Notes: generated from the sequence alone by a model not told the origin. Positions 1 to 13,745 are shown, counted from the first letter of the stretch. The stretch is 64,000 bases of DNA from Paracentrotus lividus (GCA_940671915.1 CALNVZ010000816.1:98027-162026); one strand, 5' to 3'. Program-made: numbers and translations.

Positions 1-1505
1 CCCATCAATCAACCCAAAAAAGGCCATTTTAGAATTACGAAGAGTCATTGTAGTAATTTTATGCACTAGAAAGCATCTCAATAACATTTTTTGGGTTTTG
101 TTTATATTCTTTGGGCACGTGTCAATGATCCTATGGCATTTATTCAGAAATTCATGCTTCAGTGAGCACGTGACACTGGAAAGCCCTTTTCTCACGTATG
201 GACTAAAATTCCAATTCTTACTTAGATTGATTTTAATAATTCTTGTTAGGGAGTACGTTTGATTTTATTTTCACGAAAATCCCGATGTTTCACGCCTCGG
301 TGGGCACAAGATACAAGAAAATCATGAAAATGGGAAGAAAGTTTCGGGCTTCGTCAAGGTTCAGTGACTTTTCGAATACGTAATTTGAATCAAGATCATG
401 TTAGTTTGAGATCAGTTGAAGCTGTGTGCCAAGTTTCGTGACATAACTCACGGTAGAATGAACAATAATCATCAATGACTTTGGCTAAATTTCACGTTTG
501 TCAGGTATTGATTTCCTCCTCCATTGACTTTATGTACAGAGGTTTAACAAAAGTTCAACAAAAGTAAAATTTGGCATATTTTAATTGTCAGTTTTTGTCC
601 ATTTGACTGTGAATTATTGTATGAAACTTTGCAAATAGCTTCAACTGGTCTCTAACCAACATAATCGTTACTCAAATTACGTATTCGAAAAGTCACTGAA
701 CCATGACGAAGCCCGAAACTTTCTTCTCATTTTCATGATTTTCTTGTATCTTGTGCCCACTGAGGCGTGAAACATTGGGATTTTTATGAAAATAAAATCA
801 AAAGTACTCCCCGAAAAGAATTGTTATATTCAATCAAAGTAAGAATTGGAATTTTAGTCCATACGTGAGAAAATGAATTTTCCAGTCTCACGTGCTCACT
901 GAAGCATGGATTTAAAAAAAAAAATGCCATAGGATCATTAACACGTGCCCAAAGAATTTGAATAAAACCCCAAATATGATATTGAGATGCTTTCTAGTGC
1001 ATAAAATTACTACAATGACACTTCGTAATTCTAAAATGACCTATATTTTGGTTGATTGATGGGTTCATTCAATCGTGAATGGATGGATATTGGTTGCATA
1101 CACTTCCAAAACAGGAATTCCCTCACATTTGATCCATTGTACCATGGCAAAGAAGTAAAAATTGCAGTTTGGGCAATTTTCGCTGAATGCTCACTCAACC
1201 GTGAGATTTGACGCAAATTTCGTTTTTTGCATACATTCTGACTTGTGATTTGTTTAAAATCTGAAAATGGGTCCGATATCATTGAATTAAAGTTGTGATT
1301 TTAGGCATGTGAACTTCAAAAAATGACATTTTTGCATTCAACCATTAATCACTGAAGCATGACTTGATGATTTTCCCTAAAATTCGCCCCTATGGTAGCA
1401 AATTAAATTCCCTACAAGGCATATAATTAGATTTTTTAAATTCCTCCTGGTTCAAAAATCATTGATATCTGAAATAGGGGAAACTTTCTTTTTGTTTTGT
1501 GTTTA
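1..1505. mobile_element. Long palindromic (foldback) element, copy 1, cut by window start
   Basis: The stretch 1-490 reappears inverted at about 570-1075, so it folds into a long hairpin with a short central loop near 490-570. The right arm runs on to about 1505 and ends in GTGTTTA. A full second copy lies at 41503-43488. No transposase is visible. An 83-codon frame in the right arm (1031-1282, minus) also appears in the arms of the second copy, but it is explained by homology between arms and is not called as a gene. The left end is outside the window, so a target duplication cannot be tested here. Confidence 0.75.
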
Positions 1506-1684
1506 GATTTATCTCGACTCCGTCCCAGCAAAAGGGGAACCTAAATGTTCAATCTTTTTTTCGGTGAAAGCAAGAACTAATGAAATAAGAAATATCAAGC
1601 GCATCCCGGTTCTTCCGGTTCATTATCGTTAAGTGTGTGCATTTTTCTTTTCATTGGTTAAATCTCCCATTGATAATGAATACG

Positions 1685-3249
1685 CAGGCCCGTAACTAGG
1701 ATTTTTACGGGGGGGGGGGGGGGGCTCGAAATCTGAAAAAGTGGACCTTTTACAAGGAAGTTTAAAAATTTTGAGTTAAATTTTGAGTAAACTCAGCATT
1801 ATCATGATTATAGACTCTATTTAGTATCCACGGCACGAAGCTTAAAACTGGGGTTAATATTGTGCATTATAGACCCTACTTATAACATCCACGACCGCGA
1901 AGCGGGAGCTGAAAATTTTAGGGATCTTAATGACTTTTATTTTTTATTGTTCATTTAGTAATGAATATAAAGGAATACGCGCGCGAAGTGCGAGCCCAAA
2001 ATTCTGAGATCAAACTTGGAGTTAACTGTGCAATATAAAGCCGATTTAGTATCCGCGAGCTGAATAATCTTGGCTCATTAATAATCTTTGCTATGAATAT
2101 TTTGTGGGCTGCAGGCCCATAGCCCACCCGCAATCTAGCCCAAACACAATTACACCAATTCCTTTTCCAAGGTTTGTCTCCAGCAGAGGGCACTGGGCCC
2201 AACCCTTTTTATATACTTATAGTTTGTTAATTTTACATTGGGAGGTCGCATAGCAACCGAGCAGGAAAATTTAGGGTTTTAAAAGACATAATTATGAAAT
2301 AAAGAAAGGGGCACTTTTTAGGATTGTAAGTGCCATTTTTAAAGAAAATTGTCCATTGGACTTTTAGAGAGTATAAGGCTTCTTCTTAGTATAAAAAAAG
2401 GCCTTTTAAGCTAAAAAAAAAAGGGGGCACTTTTAGAAAGAGTGGGGGCACTGTGCCGCCTGCCCCCCGGTTTCACCACCTCTGTTAGGCCCCAATATCT
2501 TCAAGCGCGAAGCGCGAGTAGAAAACATTGAGCTTCTAATTGTAGTTTATTGTGCATTATGGACCCTATTTAGTATCCACGAGCGCGAAGCTCGAGCCAA
2601 ATATTTGAGGTTTTAAAATACATATGGAGTAACAAGGGGCCCTTTTTAGTATTAAAAGTGCCCCCTTTTTAAACAGATATTGTCCACGGGACTTTTCAAA
2701 AATCTGAAAGGCTTCTTTTTAGTATAAAGATGACACTTTTTGGTCACGAATAGGGGCACTTTTAGGGTGGATGAAAAAGTGGGGGTCACTGTGCCCCCTG
2801 CCCCCCCCCCACCCCCCGGTTCCACCGCCTCTGCCACTAGCCCTTATTTCTGTTATATCATTTCCTAAAATTGAAGATAACATCATATAAAAATATAAAA
2901 AAAAGAATAGAACACAATTAATACAAACGAAAACATTCCTGCGAAATGGTTTAGGTGTAATTCCTGCGTAATTTGTTCTCAACAACATGATTATCATCCC
3001 AAAAATAAAAAAGTTGCGAGCGCGAAGCGCGAGCGAAAGATTTTATATGTAGGGGGACTGAAAGCAAAATGTTTTAATCTTCCTGTCTTGTATTGCTATT
3101 CAAGTATCTACTGCATTTCTGTGGGTGTTTAAATTTTTTTTTTTTATTATTATTATTTTTTTTGGTCAAAGCGGACCCTGCTCGCTGCGGGGGGGGGGGG
3201 GGGGTGGGAGGCGTCGAACCCCCGAACCCCCCTCCTAGTTACGGGCCTG
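1685..3249. mobile_element. Non-autonomous TIR element with 5-bp target duplication
   Basis: The left end reads CAGGCCCGTAACTAGG followed by a G run. The right end is a C-rich stretch then CCTAGTTACGGGCCTG, the inverse of the left end. Both ends are flanked by ATACG (1680-1684 and 3250-3254), a clean 5-bp target duplication. The inside has no transposase frame. It holds several copies of a dispersed unit built around GCGAAGCGCGAGC (near 1895, 1985, 2515, 2590, 3020), the phrase 'actctatttagtatccacg', and two T/A-rich units ending in G runs. The superfamily is not recognised from the termini. Confidence 0.8.
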
Positions 3250-3709
3250 ATACGAAGGGTCGTTCTGTGCGATTCATATTGCTTTGATTTGCGCAAAGTA
3301 GTTTTGAAATTTTAAAATCAAAATCTACTTGTTTATCAATGCTGTCTCCTTTATTGTATTTGATATCAGATGAAAGAATAGAAAAGGAACTTTAAAATTA
3401 ATGATCTAATATTTCATTATTTGCTAGAATTCAAAGAGAAGAACGACTAACAATTCAGGTTCAGCTTTATTTGCAACACCCTGCATATACAGATTTAATT
3501 ATTTAAAATGATATTCATTCTTATTCCAGGCGTTGGACCTACATTTTATTTAAGTAGTGGGCGGAATCTGCAATCCATTCTTTTCATATTTTTGGAAGGA
3601 GAAAATGGGTAACAAAGTATATGCTCTCTGCGGGGCTTGCGAGGATAGGCAACCAATGCAGCCTTACTCCCTCCCCAAGCAGCTATCCATGAAGAGGCTT
3701 TTCAACGAG
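3250..3709. other. No gene seen
   Basis: AT-rich sequence between two mobile elements. I see no convincing coding frame, RNA gene or repeat that matches elsewhere in the window. Confidence 0.5.
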
Positions 3710-4188
3710 GAGGTTAAGATGGCGCCGATGCCTCCTCCTCACGTATGTTCCTTGCCTATTGGTTGTGTGTTCGCTTGGCGGGCAAAGCCATATAGTACGG
3801 TGGAATTAATTCTATGTTCAACGAAGCGTTCGTTGAATATTTCTTTTTGTGTTTTTCTCATGCTGTAAAATGAGTCTGACTGCAATATTTTAAAATCCAC
3901 TGAAATACTAAAAAACCAGCAAAACGGTGAATATACACCTCTCCTTTGGATATTGATGTATCAAATAAACCAATTTATCAATAATTGGGAGATTTTTTGT
4001 TCAGTTTTATGCTTTTTGAAAGCGTCATCAAAGTGATCTTCAAAATATAGAAAATATGAAAGCTTCTGTAAATTTCACTTGTTTTTAATATCTGGTATTT
4101 TATAATAGTTTAAAAATGTTAATATAATGTAAATTATTATTATGATATATGGTTAAGTTTTTTTGTTTTTTTTTGTTGAGTATAAGCA

Positions 4189-4288
<100 letters not shown>

Positions 4289-4324
4289 TTGTGTGTACTT
4301 TATAACCTCTTTTTCTAAATGGTA

Positions 4325-4570
4325 CAACAATTTCCGTGTGTTATCTGTAGTAAATGTGTGAAAACAAACCAAAAAGCACTTCTTTGTACTACTTGTCAAA
4401 AGTAGGTTCACATATCTTGTTCTAGAATCTCGGTAGTTCGTTATAATGACCCGAATGAGCATTTTGTAAATTGGGAGTGTTCCAGATGTCTACTTAGACA
4501 CCTCCCATATTACATTGAGACTAATTCAGAGTCTGATGTTGACGGTTCTCGAGATAATTATTTCACATGA
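4325..4570 (+). pseudogene. LINE PHD-like zinc finger segment
   Basis: The frame encodes paired cysteines spaced C-x2-C ... C-x2-C, then after one in-frame stop (4402-4404) a W-x-H-x2-C-type stretch and another C-x2-C pair. This matches the PHD-type finger found before the endonuclease in many invertebrate CR1/L2-like LINEs. The frame closes at 4568-4570. It is read as the remains of the first protein, or of the N-terminal part of a single protein, of the LINE at 4135-8268. Its function in such elements is presumed nucleic-acid or chromatin binding. Confidence 0.6.
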
Positions 4571-4599
4571 CATGAGGAAAACATATCTTTAAAATATGA

Positions 4600-7500
4600 T
4601 CAACTCTCTGAAAAAGGAATTAAATTTGTACACCTTAATATTGTGAGTCTTTTGAAGTATTATGAAGAAATAAAACAAATTCTTTTTGAAAATGACATTC
4701 AAGTTCTCGCATTAAATGAAACTAGATTAGACAGATCTGTTTTGGACAGTGAAATTTATATTCCCCACTATGCAATACTTCGTAATGATAGGGATAGAAA
4801 TGGAGGAGGAGTGGCTATTTATGTTCACGAGTCTATTAATTTCAGTCTAGTTAATCATTGTTCTCTTGAACATCTGGAAGTTTTATGCATAAAAGTTTGT
4901 TTAAAGAATACAAATCCAGTAATATTTTTAAACTGGTACCGACCACCAAATTCAAAAATAGAGCTTTTAAATCTCTATGAGGACCTATTGGTGTTTGTGA
5001 GTAGTCTCAATGGGAAGCTCATTATCATGGGCGACATTAATTGTGATATTATGAAAAAAAAACGTTTGAAGGTTATACTAAAGTTTACAGTCAAATAAAT
5101 GATGTATATTGCCTAAAACAGATAAATGATGAATTGTATACGAGAGTAACTGACAAATCTTGCACATTGGTTGATCACATGTTAACTGATTGTCCTGAAA
5201 AGGTCAAATCATTTGGTGTTATTAAAAATGGTATGTAAACACGCTTCTTCAAGTGAAACTTTTGTATCGTTCAGAAAATCGAGAAAGTTGACTTTGAAAC
5301 TTTCAGGTCTGATCTACGTCATCACAAGTGGGAGAAAATTAAAGAATTTAATGATATAAATGATGCAGTAGTTGAATGGGGAAAATTGCTGTTAGAATTG
5401 GTAAACAAACATATGCCACTTAAGACGAGACGAGTAAGGAAAAGACCCTCTCCGTGGGTGAATAGTGAAATCTTAATTTTAATAAAAAAAGAGAGACAAA
5501 GCAAAGATTAAAGCTAAAAAGAGAAATAACGATGACCTATGGAAAATTTATAAATGTATGAAAAATAAAGTTACATCTACGATAAGAAAATCCAAACGTA
5601 AATATATATGTGATAAATTATCAGAAGCAACAAATAGAAATGAATCTTGGAAAACACTCAAAAGTTTAGTAGGCTTTGATTGTAATACTTCTAATATCAC
5701 GTTCCCAAAAGAAAATTCAAGTAAAATAGCAAATGAGTTTAATAACCATTTCGCTAACATAGCGACCAATGTAAATACAAAAAACAGAGTTCAAAATCAC
5801 ACTAAATACAATGGTGTAGCTAAACCTAACAGAAATTTCAAATTTCTCTATGTTTCTCAGGCTACCATATTGAAATATGTAAAGTCTATGAAAACCAAAA
5901 AGTCTGTCGGGCTAGACGGAATATCTATGTATATAATAAAAGAGTCTATATCTGACATGATAGAGCCGTTTACCTATTTAATTAACAAATCTCTATCGGA
6001 AGGGGTAGTGCCTGATAAATGGAAAGTTGCAAAAGTTATTCCGATACACAAGAAAGGGGATAAACTTAATTACAATAACTATAGGCCAATCTCATTGTTG
6101 CCCTGTGCCTCAAAAGTAATGGAAAGAGTAGTACAACGACAATTACTTGATTTCCTAAAGTCACATTCATTGCTTAGCGCAAATCAATCGGGCTTTAGAC
6201 CAAAGCACTCAACTGTAACAGCATTAGCCACAGTCACTGATGACTGGCTTCATTCTATTGATAAAGGGAATTACATTGGATCGCTTTTTGTAGACTTACA
6301 AAAAGCTTTCGACATGATTGACCATCTTATTTTGATTTCTAAACTTAAAGCCATGGGTGTGTCTGGTGTAGAATTACAGTGGTCCAAAAATTACTTGTCA
6401 AACAGAAAAATAAGAACTTCCATCAATAATGTACTTTCTGATGAAATGATGATTATGAAAGGTGTACCGCAAGGGTCATTACTTGGGCCCTTGTTGTTCA
6501 TAATTTTTGTTGATGACATGAATTATGTTTTTAATAAATGTAAAGTCCATCTTTATGCAGACGACACGGTCATTTACTATTCACATAAGAATTCCAAGGT
6601 GGTGGAAGATGTCTTAAAGTCCCAGACCGGACCGACTAATGAAATAGCCAAAAGCGAAAGCTAATATGCTATATAATACAACAATTCCAAATTAAGGCGT
6701 TTTTATTGTCCATCCAGAAAGTATTTAATTAAAAAGATGACCGAACCTCAACCAGGCCACCCCTCCCGAATACTTGTAAAATTACCCCTAATTTAAAAGT
6801 GCGAGTGATGACGTCAAAAAATGTTAATGGAATGCTACAGCAGTCCTGTGGCCAGGCATGATTGACTTTGCCCTTTCATTTCATAACAATAGAATTCTAG
6901 CTCACAGGGCGTCTATTGTCCTGACATAGCAATAGAAACGTGTTTTCTAAAGGCGAAACGCAATCATGCCTAGCCGCTGGACTGCTGTAGCATTCCATTA
7001 ACATTTTTTGACGTCATCACTCGCACTTTTAAATTAGGGGTAATTTTACAAGTATTCGGGAGGGGTGGCCTGGTTGAGGTTCGGTCATCTTTTTAATTAA
7101 ATACTTTCTAGATGGACAATAAAAACGCCTTAATTTGGAATTGTCGTATTATATAGCATATTAGCTTTCGTTTTTGGCTATTTCATTTGTCGGTCCGGTC
7201 TAGGACTTTAAATAAAGAACTCTAAAGTCTTGAATTATGGATGAACACCAACAACTTAAAGATAAACTATGACAAAACTGTTTGTATGTTAGCAGGATCA
7301 CAAAACATGCTTAAGAAAGAATCACTTTTGAGTATCAGAATTAAGGAACAGCAATTGTCTCAAGTAAAAAGATTTAAATATCTCGGTATACATGTGGATG
7401 ATAAATTAAAATGGGATGTTCAAATTGACCACATGCGTAAAAAGATCAGTAAAATGGTGAGCTATTTGTGTAGACTAAGAAAATATGTAGATATGTCCGA

Positions 7501-7964
7501 ATCGAAGTTAATCTATAATTCAATTATTATTACCTCATTTTGATTACGGAGATGTAATTTGGCAATCTGCCAGCAAAAATTGTTTGAAACAACTTCAAAA
7601 AATCCAAAATAGGGCAGGCAGAATAATACTCAAAATTAACCCATATTCTCATACTTCTATCAGTCAAATTCATTTCTGTCTTGGATGGCAAAAGTTACCT
7701 GAAAGACGTAAAATCCATCTTTTACTATTAACATACAAAATATTAAACAATATGAACCCCGAATATTTGAAAGAAATATTTCATTTTAAACACACGCCAT
7801 ATTCCCTCCGTAATCAAAATAGCCTTTCATTACCTAAGCCAAATACTAATTACTGTATAAGAACTCTCGTATACAGAGCTTCATCCGAATATAATAATCT
7901 ACCCTCTGAATTGCGTCAACTACCTGCTTTTACCACCTTTAAGTCTAAACTAAGCACACTATAA
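4600..7964 (+). pseudogene. LINE endonuclease-reverse transcriptase, broken
   Basis: The endonuclease part (4600-5230) shows an LNETRLD block with the catalytic Glu, GGGVAIYV, YRPPNS and MGDIN motifs. A frameshift follows a run of A residues near 5060. The last endonuclease block (normally SDH) is lost near 5230. The RT (5558-6664) has VDLQKAFD, GVPQGS and the YADDT catalytic box. A palindromic MITE then splits the gene at 6618-7207, and the C-terminal region continues at 7212-7964 with a stop near 7227 and a frameshift near 7540. When active, such an enzyme nicks target DNA and reverse-transcribes its own RNA. This copy cannot. Confidence 0.88.
6618..7207. mobile_element. Palindromic MITE flanked by TTAA (piggyBac-like)
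   Basis: A 590-bp near-perfect inverted repeat with ends AGTCCCAGACCGG and CCGGTCTAGGACT. It is flanked by TTAA at 6614-6617 and 7208-7211. Removing it and one TTAA restores the LINE reading frame across the join, which proves the target duplication. TTAA duplication is the signature of piggyBac and Kolobok-type transposases. No transposase is carried, and the whole element could fold as one hairpin. Confidence 0.9.
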
Positions 7965-8888
7965 TTTCCACTTTTGTTGTACCTTTATATGTTGTGTATG
8001 TAATTTTAGATTTTTTTTTTTTTTTTCTCTTAAGAATTTTTTTAGTTCATCATATTGTTACTTTTCATGATGTTATATTGTTTTGTTATGTAAATTTATG
8101 AAGTTTAATTAACTGGCCCCGTGGAAGACCAGCAGCAACATTATTAGTTGCAGCTAAAATGGGCTACCAGCCGTATTTTTAATCTAGATATATGTTTATA
8201 TTTCATATGTAATTGTATATGATTTTATTATACGGAAATAAAACCAAACCAAATAAGAAGTTTTCTGAAGTGATGCCGTTGTTGGCTTTTTCGTTTTAGT
8301 TTATATGACTCGGGGACAAGCAGTTGAAGTCAGGTAAAAATCTTTATTTTTTTTAAATACAACTTTATTTTAGTTACAGGCATATTTCATCAGCATGTCA
8401 ATTGTTTATTTTTCATTTTGATTATGAAATAAAACTTTGAGATGAAAATTAGGAGTTTGGAAATACAGTGTATGTCGATGTTTCGTAGGATAAATGCTGC
8501 TGAAAAGAGAAAACTGGGTTCATATTTCATGCAAAAAGTCGCCAAATTAAAAATGCCAGCGTTTGGTGACGGGTTGATTGCCCTATCTTGTCCGTCGAGG
8601 AATCTAGTCCCATTCCGGTATTACGTAATATGACTTATTGCGGGTTTGTAGTGATTCTTCTAATTATTGGACATGTAGATATTCCGGTTTATAAGGATGC
8701 GTGGAATATGTTGACTGAAAATAATTGGAAATATGCTGATATGCCTACCTGAAGACACCACCTTACAAAAGGCAGCCACGGGAGATGGTCGATCTAGTAT
8801 TCACAATGATTACCGTAGTTCATCGTAGTGATCGTTGTGATTTCTAGACCGACCATCTCCTGTGGCTGCCTTCTGCAAGGTGGTGTCT

Positions 8889-9281
8889 TCAGGAAGGCAC
8901 GTCGTCAGCATATTTCCAACTATTTTCAGTCAACATAAACACGAGCTTGAGACTTAAAAACATGTCCATGCTTTCCATATGTGTTGGGCATGTTCCATGC
9001 ATCCTTATTATAGGTAAACCGGAATATCTACATGTCCAATAATTAGAAGAATCACTGCAAACCAGCAATAAGTCATCATGGTACGTGTGAAATATTACGT
9101 AATACCGGAATGGGACTAGATTCCTCGGCGGACAAGACAGGGCAATCAACCCGTCACCAAACGCTGGCATTTTTAATTTGGCGACTTTTTGCATGAAATA
9201 TGAACCCAGTTTTCTCTCTTCAGCAGCATTTATCCTACGAAACATAGACATACACTGTATTTCCAAAATCCTAATTTTCAA
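8889..9281 (-). other. 130-codon open frame of unknown meaning
   Basis: The frame lies in the right arm of the 3710-9850 foldback element. Its first 63 codons are also open in the left arm (8442-8633, plus strand) with only two or three residue differences, because the arms are inverted copies. I recognise no domain. Conservation of the frame may simply reflect recent copying of the arms. Codon-level selection cannot be judged by eye. Confidence 0.15.
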
Positions 9282-10152
9282 CTCAATGATTTATTTTATA
9301 ATCAAAATGAAAAATAAACAATTGACATGCTGATAAAATATGCATGTAACTAAAATAAGGTTTTATTTAAAAACAAAATAAAGATTTTTACCTGACTTCA
9401 ACTGCTTGAACCCAAGTCATATAAACTAGAACGAAAAAGCCAGCAACGGCATCAGGTCAGAAAACTTCTAATTTACATTATATTAACGTTTTTAAACTAT
9501 TAAAAATATACCAGATATTAAAAAAAGTGAAATTCACAAAAGCTTTCATATTTTCCATATTTTGATGATCATTTTGATGACGCTTTCAAAAAGCATAAAA
9601 CTGAACAAAAAAATCTCTCAATTTTTGATAAATTGGTTTATTTGATACATCAATATCCAAAGGAGAGGTGTATATTCACCGTTTTGCTGGTTTTTGAGTA
9701 TTTCAGTGGATTTTAGAATATTGCAGTCAGACTCATTTTACAGCATGAGAAAATTATGAAAAAAGTTAACGAACGCTTCGTTGCCCATAACAACTAGCTC
9801 CATCCACTTTGCCCACCAAGATCCGAGGACGAACATACGTGTCCTCCATCCACCATTTTTAGGAGGAAAATTCGTCAAACCCATAAATGACTGGCAAATG
9901 ATCAAACCAGTCAGGAATAATTCTGATCGGTTGAACTAAATTGATTTGAAATACTGAATTGTATAGTATCACGCGTCAATATTTTATTTTTCTTCCAACC
10001 AACTAAGCCTGAGAGTCGAACACTATTATATGCATTTTAACACAGCTGAGTAATAATTAATTGTTGCCTATATTAAAAGGTATCTCCTTTTCAATATTTG
10101 GATGAAGTAATTTTTTTAGAAACACAAATATTATTTGTTTAGTTCCCCATAC

Positions 10153-10314
10153 CTTTGACGTCTTGATCCTACCCTCCAAGTCACTATAGAAATCGTCATG
10201 CAAACTTGTTCTTCTAAGCTTCAACACCTGTAATGTTTTTGAAGTACAGATGACGTCCGATAGATCACGGGATACTGTTGGGCCACACAACGTTCTAGTT
10301 AACACCAAACTTTC
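10153..10314 (-). CDS. Isolated LRR-type exon, NLR-like
   Basis: A 162-nt segment, exactly 54 codons, sits between a good acceptor (pyrimidine-rich tract ending in TTGCCAG, AG at 10315-10316) and a donor (AAG followed by GTATGG at 10152-10151). The peptide contains LSDVICTSKTLQVLKL followed by a T-x-L-x-D-x-F-Y segment, the layout of ribonuclease-inhibitor-type leucine-rich repeats as in animal NLR proteins. It is on the same strand as the Death-NACHT gene at 46184-55708 and would splice in phase 0. It may be a distant LRR exon of that gene, a relic of another NLR gene, or the edge of a neighbour. No further LRR exon was found around it. Confidence 0.5.
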
Positions 10315-12660
10315 CTGGCAATGTACAGAAAGCACGATAGAATGAACGAAAAAAAGTTATTGCGCAGTAACGTTACATGTAGGACAAGTTATCGTTAAAT
10401 TGATTTCCCGTGGTCGCTTGCAAACTATATGCAATCAATTTCGTACTTGCCATGGATCAATTTCGTCCGAAATGTGATCGCTATCGGTGTTCAATTTTGT
10501 TTGTGAGCGCCCAAAAACGAGAACCTACTGATAATATATTTCTTTGCGCTTGCGATTTTCAAAAGAAAGGTGAAAATCAGGAAGAAAATGATACAAAGCC
10601 GAATAATTTAGAATTTGATGAATCCTCGACCGCGTACTGTCGAAATTTATGCCTTCGCCATTTCCAGATCAGAAATATCTGGCACATTAATCTATTCATT
10701 TTCATATTATACAAACACATCTTTGACATTGTAACCCCAAAATCTAACCAGCTCATTGTCACCCCAGTATGCACACATGTAGTAAGTATATGATGATGAT
10801 TTCTGAAACAGCTCTTGAGTTATCATGAGGACAAGATTTTTAAACCTATTTGACCTCTAAGACCTTTGGCCTTTGACCTTGTGACCCCAAAATCATCTTG
10901 GATCATCGCCACTCCAGTATGCAAACATGTGCTATGTATGAATATGATCCATTTAACCCCCCCCCCCCTTGACATTTTTCGCGATATATCCACAGTGCGA
11001 AATTTGTTGATCGCTCCACTCGCTGACTTTTGCTTTCAAGTCTTGCGCATCTTTCAAAACCATTTGCGCGAAAATCAGACATACCGTTACGACATTTAAC
11101 GAATTTTAAAAATTTCCGTCAGACCGAAAATGGCTCAAAAACATGAAATCATGTAGAAAGTCAATTCAGAATCTATTTTCAGCTAGAATTAAAAAATGAG
11201 TGATTATTGTTAACTTTATTGACAAGAGTCATTTAATTTGATGCTATCTATGGCCGAAATAATTTCAAGGACAATTAAAAAAAAAAAAAGGTTAAAAAAC
11301 AGAGAAATACATCAGAAATTCAAAAAGCAATAAAATACATAAGAAATCGAGTTCGGTACCGTTTTTTTTTTCACTTCTTAGGAATGCTATTAGGAATATC
11401 TTTACAAAAAATAGGTTTTCAGGAGCTTTATTTAGTGAATTAGAGCAAAAAGTATGACTTCATGAATAAAATAGCATATTTAATTCAGATAATATAAAAT
11501 CTAAAGGGGGGCCCTAAAGGCCCCCCAGGACTTTAAGCTCGAATAATAGCCCAGGTAAATAAGGGTAAAAGGTTCTCGAGTTATCAAGAGAGCGAGCCAT
11601 TGTTCCTATTTATTGACCTCATAGACCGTGTATTAAACATGTAGTACCAATGGCAAAAACGTGGAAAGGCGAATTATATATGACGATAGCTCAAAAAGTG
11701 TTTGAAAGCTTATTCATTCTTACATGGTCCAAATACATGCCAAGTTTAAGAAAATTTGGTCATAAGGGGAGGGTGTGGTTTGGCCCCACCCCCTGTTCGT
11801 GAGATAACCAAAATAACCCTGCCCATTTAAGATTAAGTTTATTTTTCACGAAATCTAGAAATTCCTTATAAATATACACTAATTGTCAAAAGATTGAGTA
11901 CACATGCTATTAGCTATATTTTGATCATTTGAAATCATTTTAAGTGCACGAATTTCAGTTTGGGTACAAGAAACACATTATGCAAAGAATATGTTAAAAA
12001 AATATTACATAACTCGTCTTTAGAATTAAGAAATTGGTTAAAATATTGTGACGAAACCGGTGACTTCGCATAATTCTCCCTAGCAAATATCTTGTCAGGA
12101 TGTCCCTTGCTGGTAGATTTCTCAGTCAGGTTCAAAATTTGAGTCGTGGATCCGTTTGGGTAGCCGTATACCACCCCCGTTGACGTAGACAACTCTTGTT
12201 TAGTCCTTTTCAGATCTTCTTGGTTTACACGACCACACCATCTAGAAACCCCCTCTAGATGACAAGTCACTCAGCTGCTTGAACACCTTTCAGACGATTT
12301 ATTCCAGCTGCTCATCTTCCCCTTCAGCTGTCTACCACTGTTACATATAACGGATACCCCGAGGCGGTGTTCCTCACCACCATACCAGTACGGAAGACAG
12401 ATCCCTGGTATCACTGGTGTAAATCCCGGGGGGGGGGGAGGCCTGTACAAACATCCCCCAGTTTTCAAGAAAGAAATATTTTTTTTACTAAAAGTGACAT
12501 TATATTTTCCTGCTCGGTCGCTATGCGACCTTGCACTAAGTAACAAACAGTAACCTTAGTATAAAAAGGTTAGATCCAATGCCCTCATCTGGAGACAACC
12601 CTTGTGAAAGGGTGTTGTTGACAATCAAGAAACATTAAGTGGCGGGCTAGTCTGGTTAAG
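10315..12660. other. No gene; dispersed repeats
   Basis: Around 10730 and 10870 there are two copies of a dispersed phrase resembling TTTGACCTTGTGACCCCAAA. Segment 11100-11990 resembles, in inverted order, 31000-31730; it ends in TACACT..GTCAAAAG near 11887, which looks like a transposon end. Segment 12480-12660 is the inverted match of about 2160-2290 and is the left half of a repeat copy split by the element at 12661. C or G runs stand at 10969 and 12429. The open frames here show no known domain. Confidence 0.5.
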
Positions 12661-13745
12661 CAAGCGCGGATCCAGAATTTTCCAGAGGGGGGGGGGGAGG
12701 GGGGCCCAACTTTAAAAAAAAATCTTGCGAGCGGAGCGAGCAAACCCCGATATATAGGCCTATATTGACCTAAAACGTAAAATAGAAAATATATATTTTT
12801 ACTCCTATGAAAAACAAAATAATATATATATATACTAGCATTAAAAAAAAATATTATATATATATATATATATATTTATATAATTAAAACAAAACTTTAA
12901 TGGTTTGAAATAGTAGTTTAAATTGCCATCATGAATACGATTTTAGCCCCATTATATTCACATCATACGTGCGAGCGCAAAATTTGCCATTTATTTTACC
13001 TGGAAGAATGGCATTGTTATGCCAGAGGCAATGGAAACGAATTTGAAAGTGGGGGTCACGATGGAAAAGGGGCATTTTTCCTAATAGGGGTCAATTGAGA
13101 CCAGAGGCATGAAGAGAAATGTAGTCGGATGAATAGGGGGTGCGTCAACAAATTTGCATATTAAGAAGGTGTTTTTTAAGAAGTGTGTTGTATTTCCTTT
13201 ATGAAAAAGAGCAAAACGAGCGCGAAGCGCGAGCCGAAAATTTTTAGCTAAGAATTTGAGATAATTGTGCATTACAGACCCTATTTATTTGGTACCTCGC
13301 GCGAGCGCGAAGCGCGAGCCGAAATTTTGGGTTTTAAAAGATAATGGAATAAATAAAGGGGCACTTTCTATATAAAACATCTGTAGGGCGATTCTTTGAA
13401 AAGTGAACCCTTTTTGGAAAAATATAAAGTTTGTCCTTTTTGTTTTTAAGTTACACATTCATATAGAGCATTGTCTGAAGTTTCATGAAATGCATTTTTT
13501 ATCTTAATTTTACAAATTTTTCATGCTCATTTGCATAAATTAACATGCAAAAAATTTGAATAGAAAAATGGTACGTAAAATATCATTTGTTTGACCCTGA
13601 CTTGATTGTATATGCTGGTCTCCTTACTTTGATTATTGTCATTATACCCTTTTTAAAACTTCATTCCTTTAAATTTAAATGAAAAATAATGGTGTTGAAT
13701 CGATTGTTTTAAGATATTAACTAAAGAAATTAATTGCCATCAAAT

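Noticed and set aside
10410..10793. 127-codon frame on the plus strand
   Set aside because: Its end lies in a dispersed TTTGACCTTGTGACCCC-type repeat and no domain is visible.
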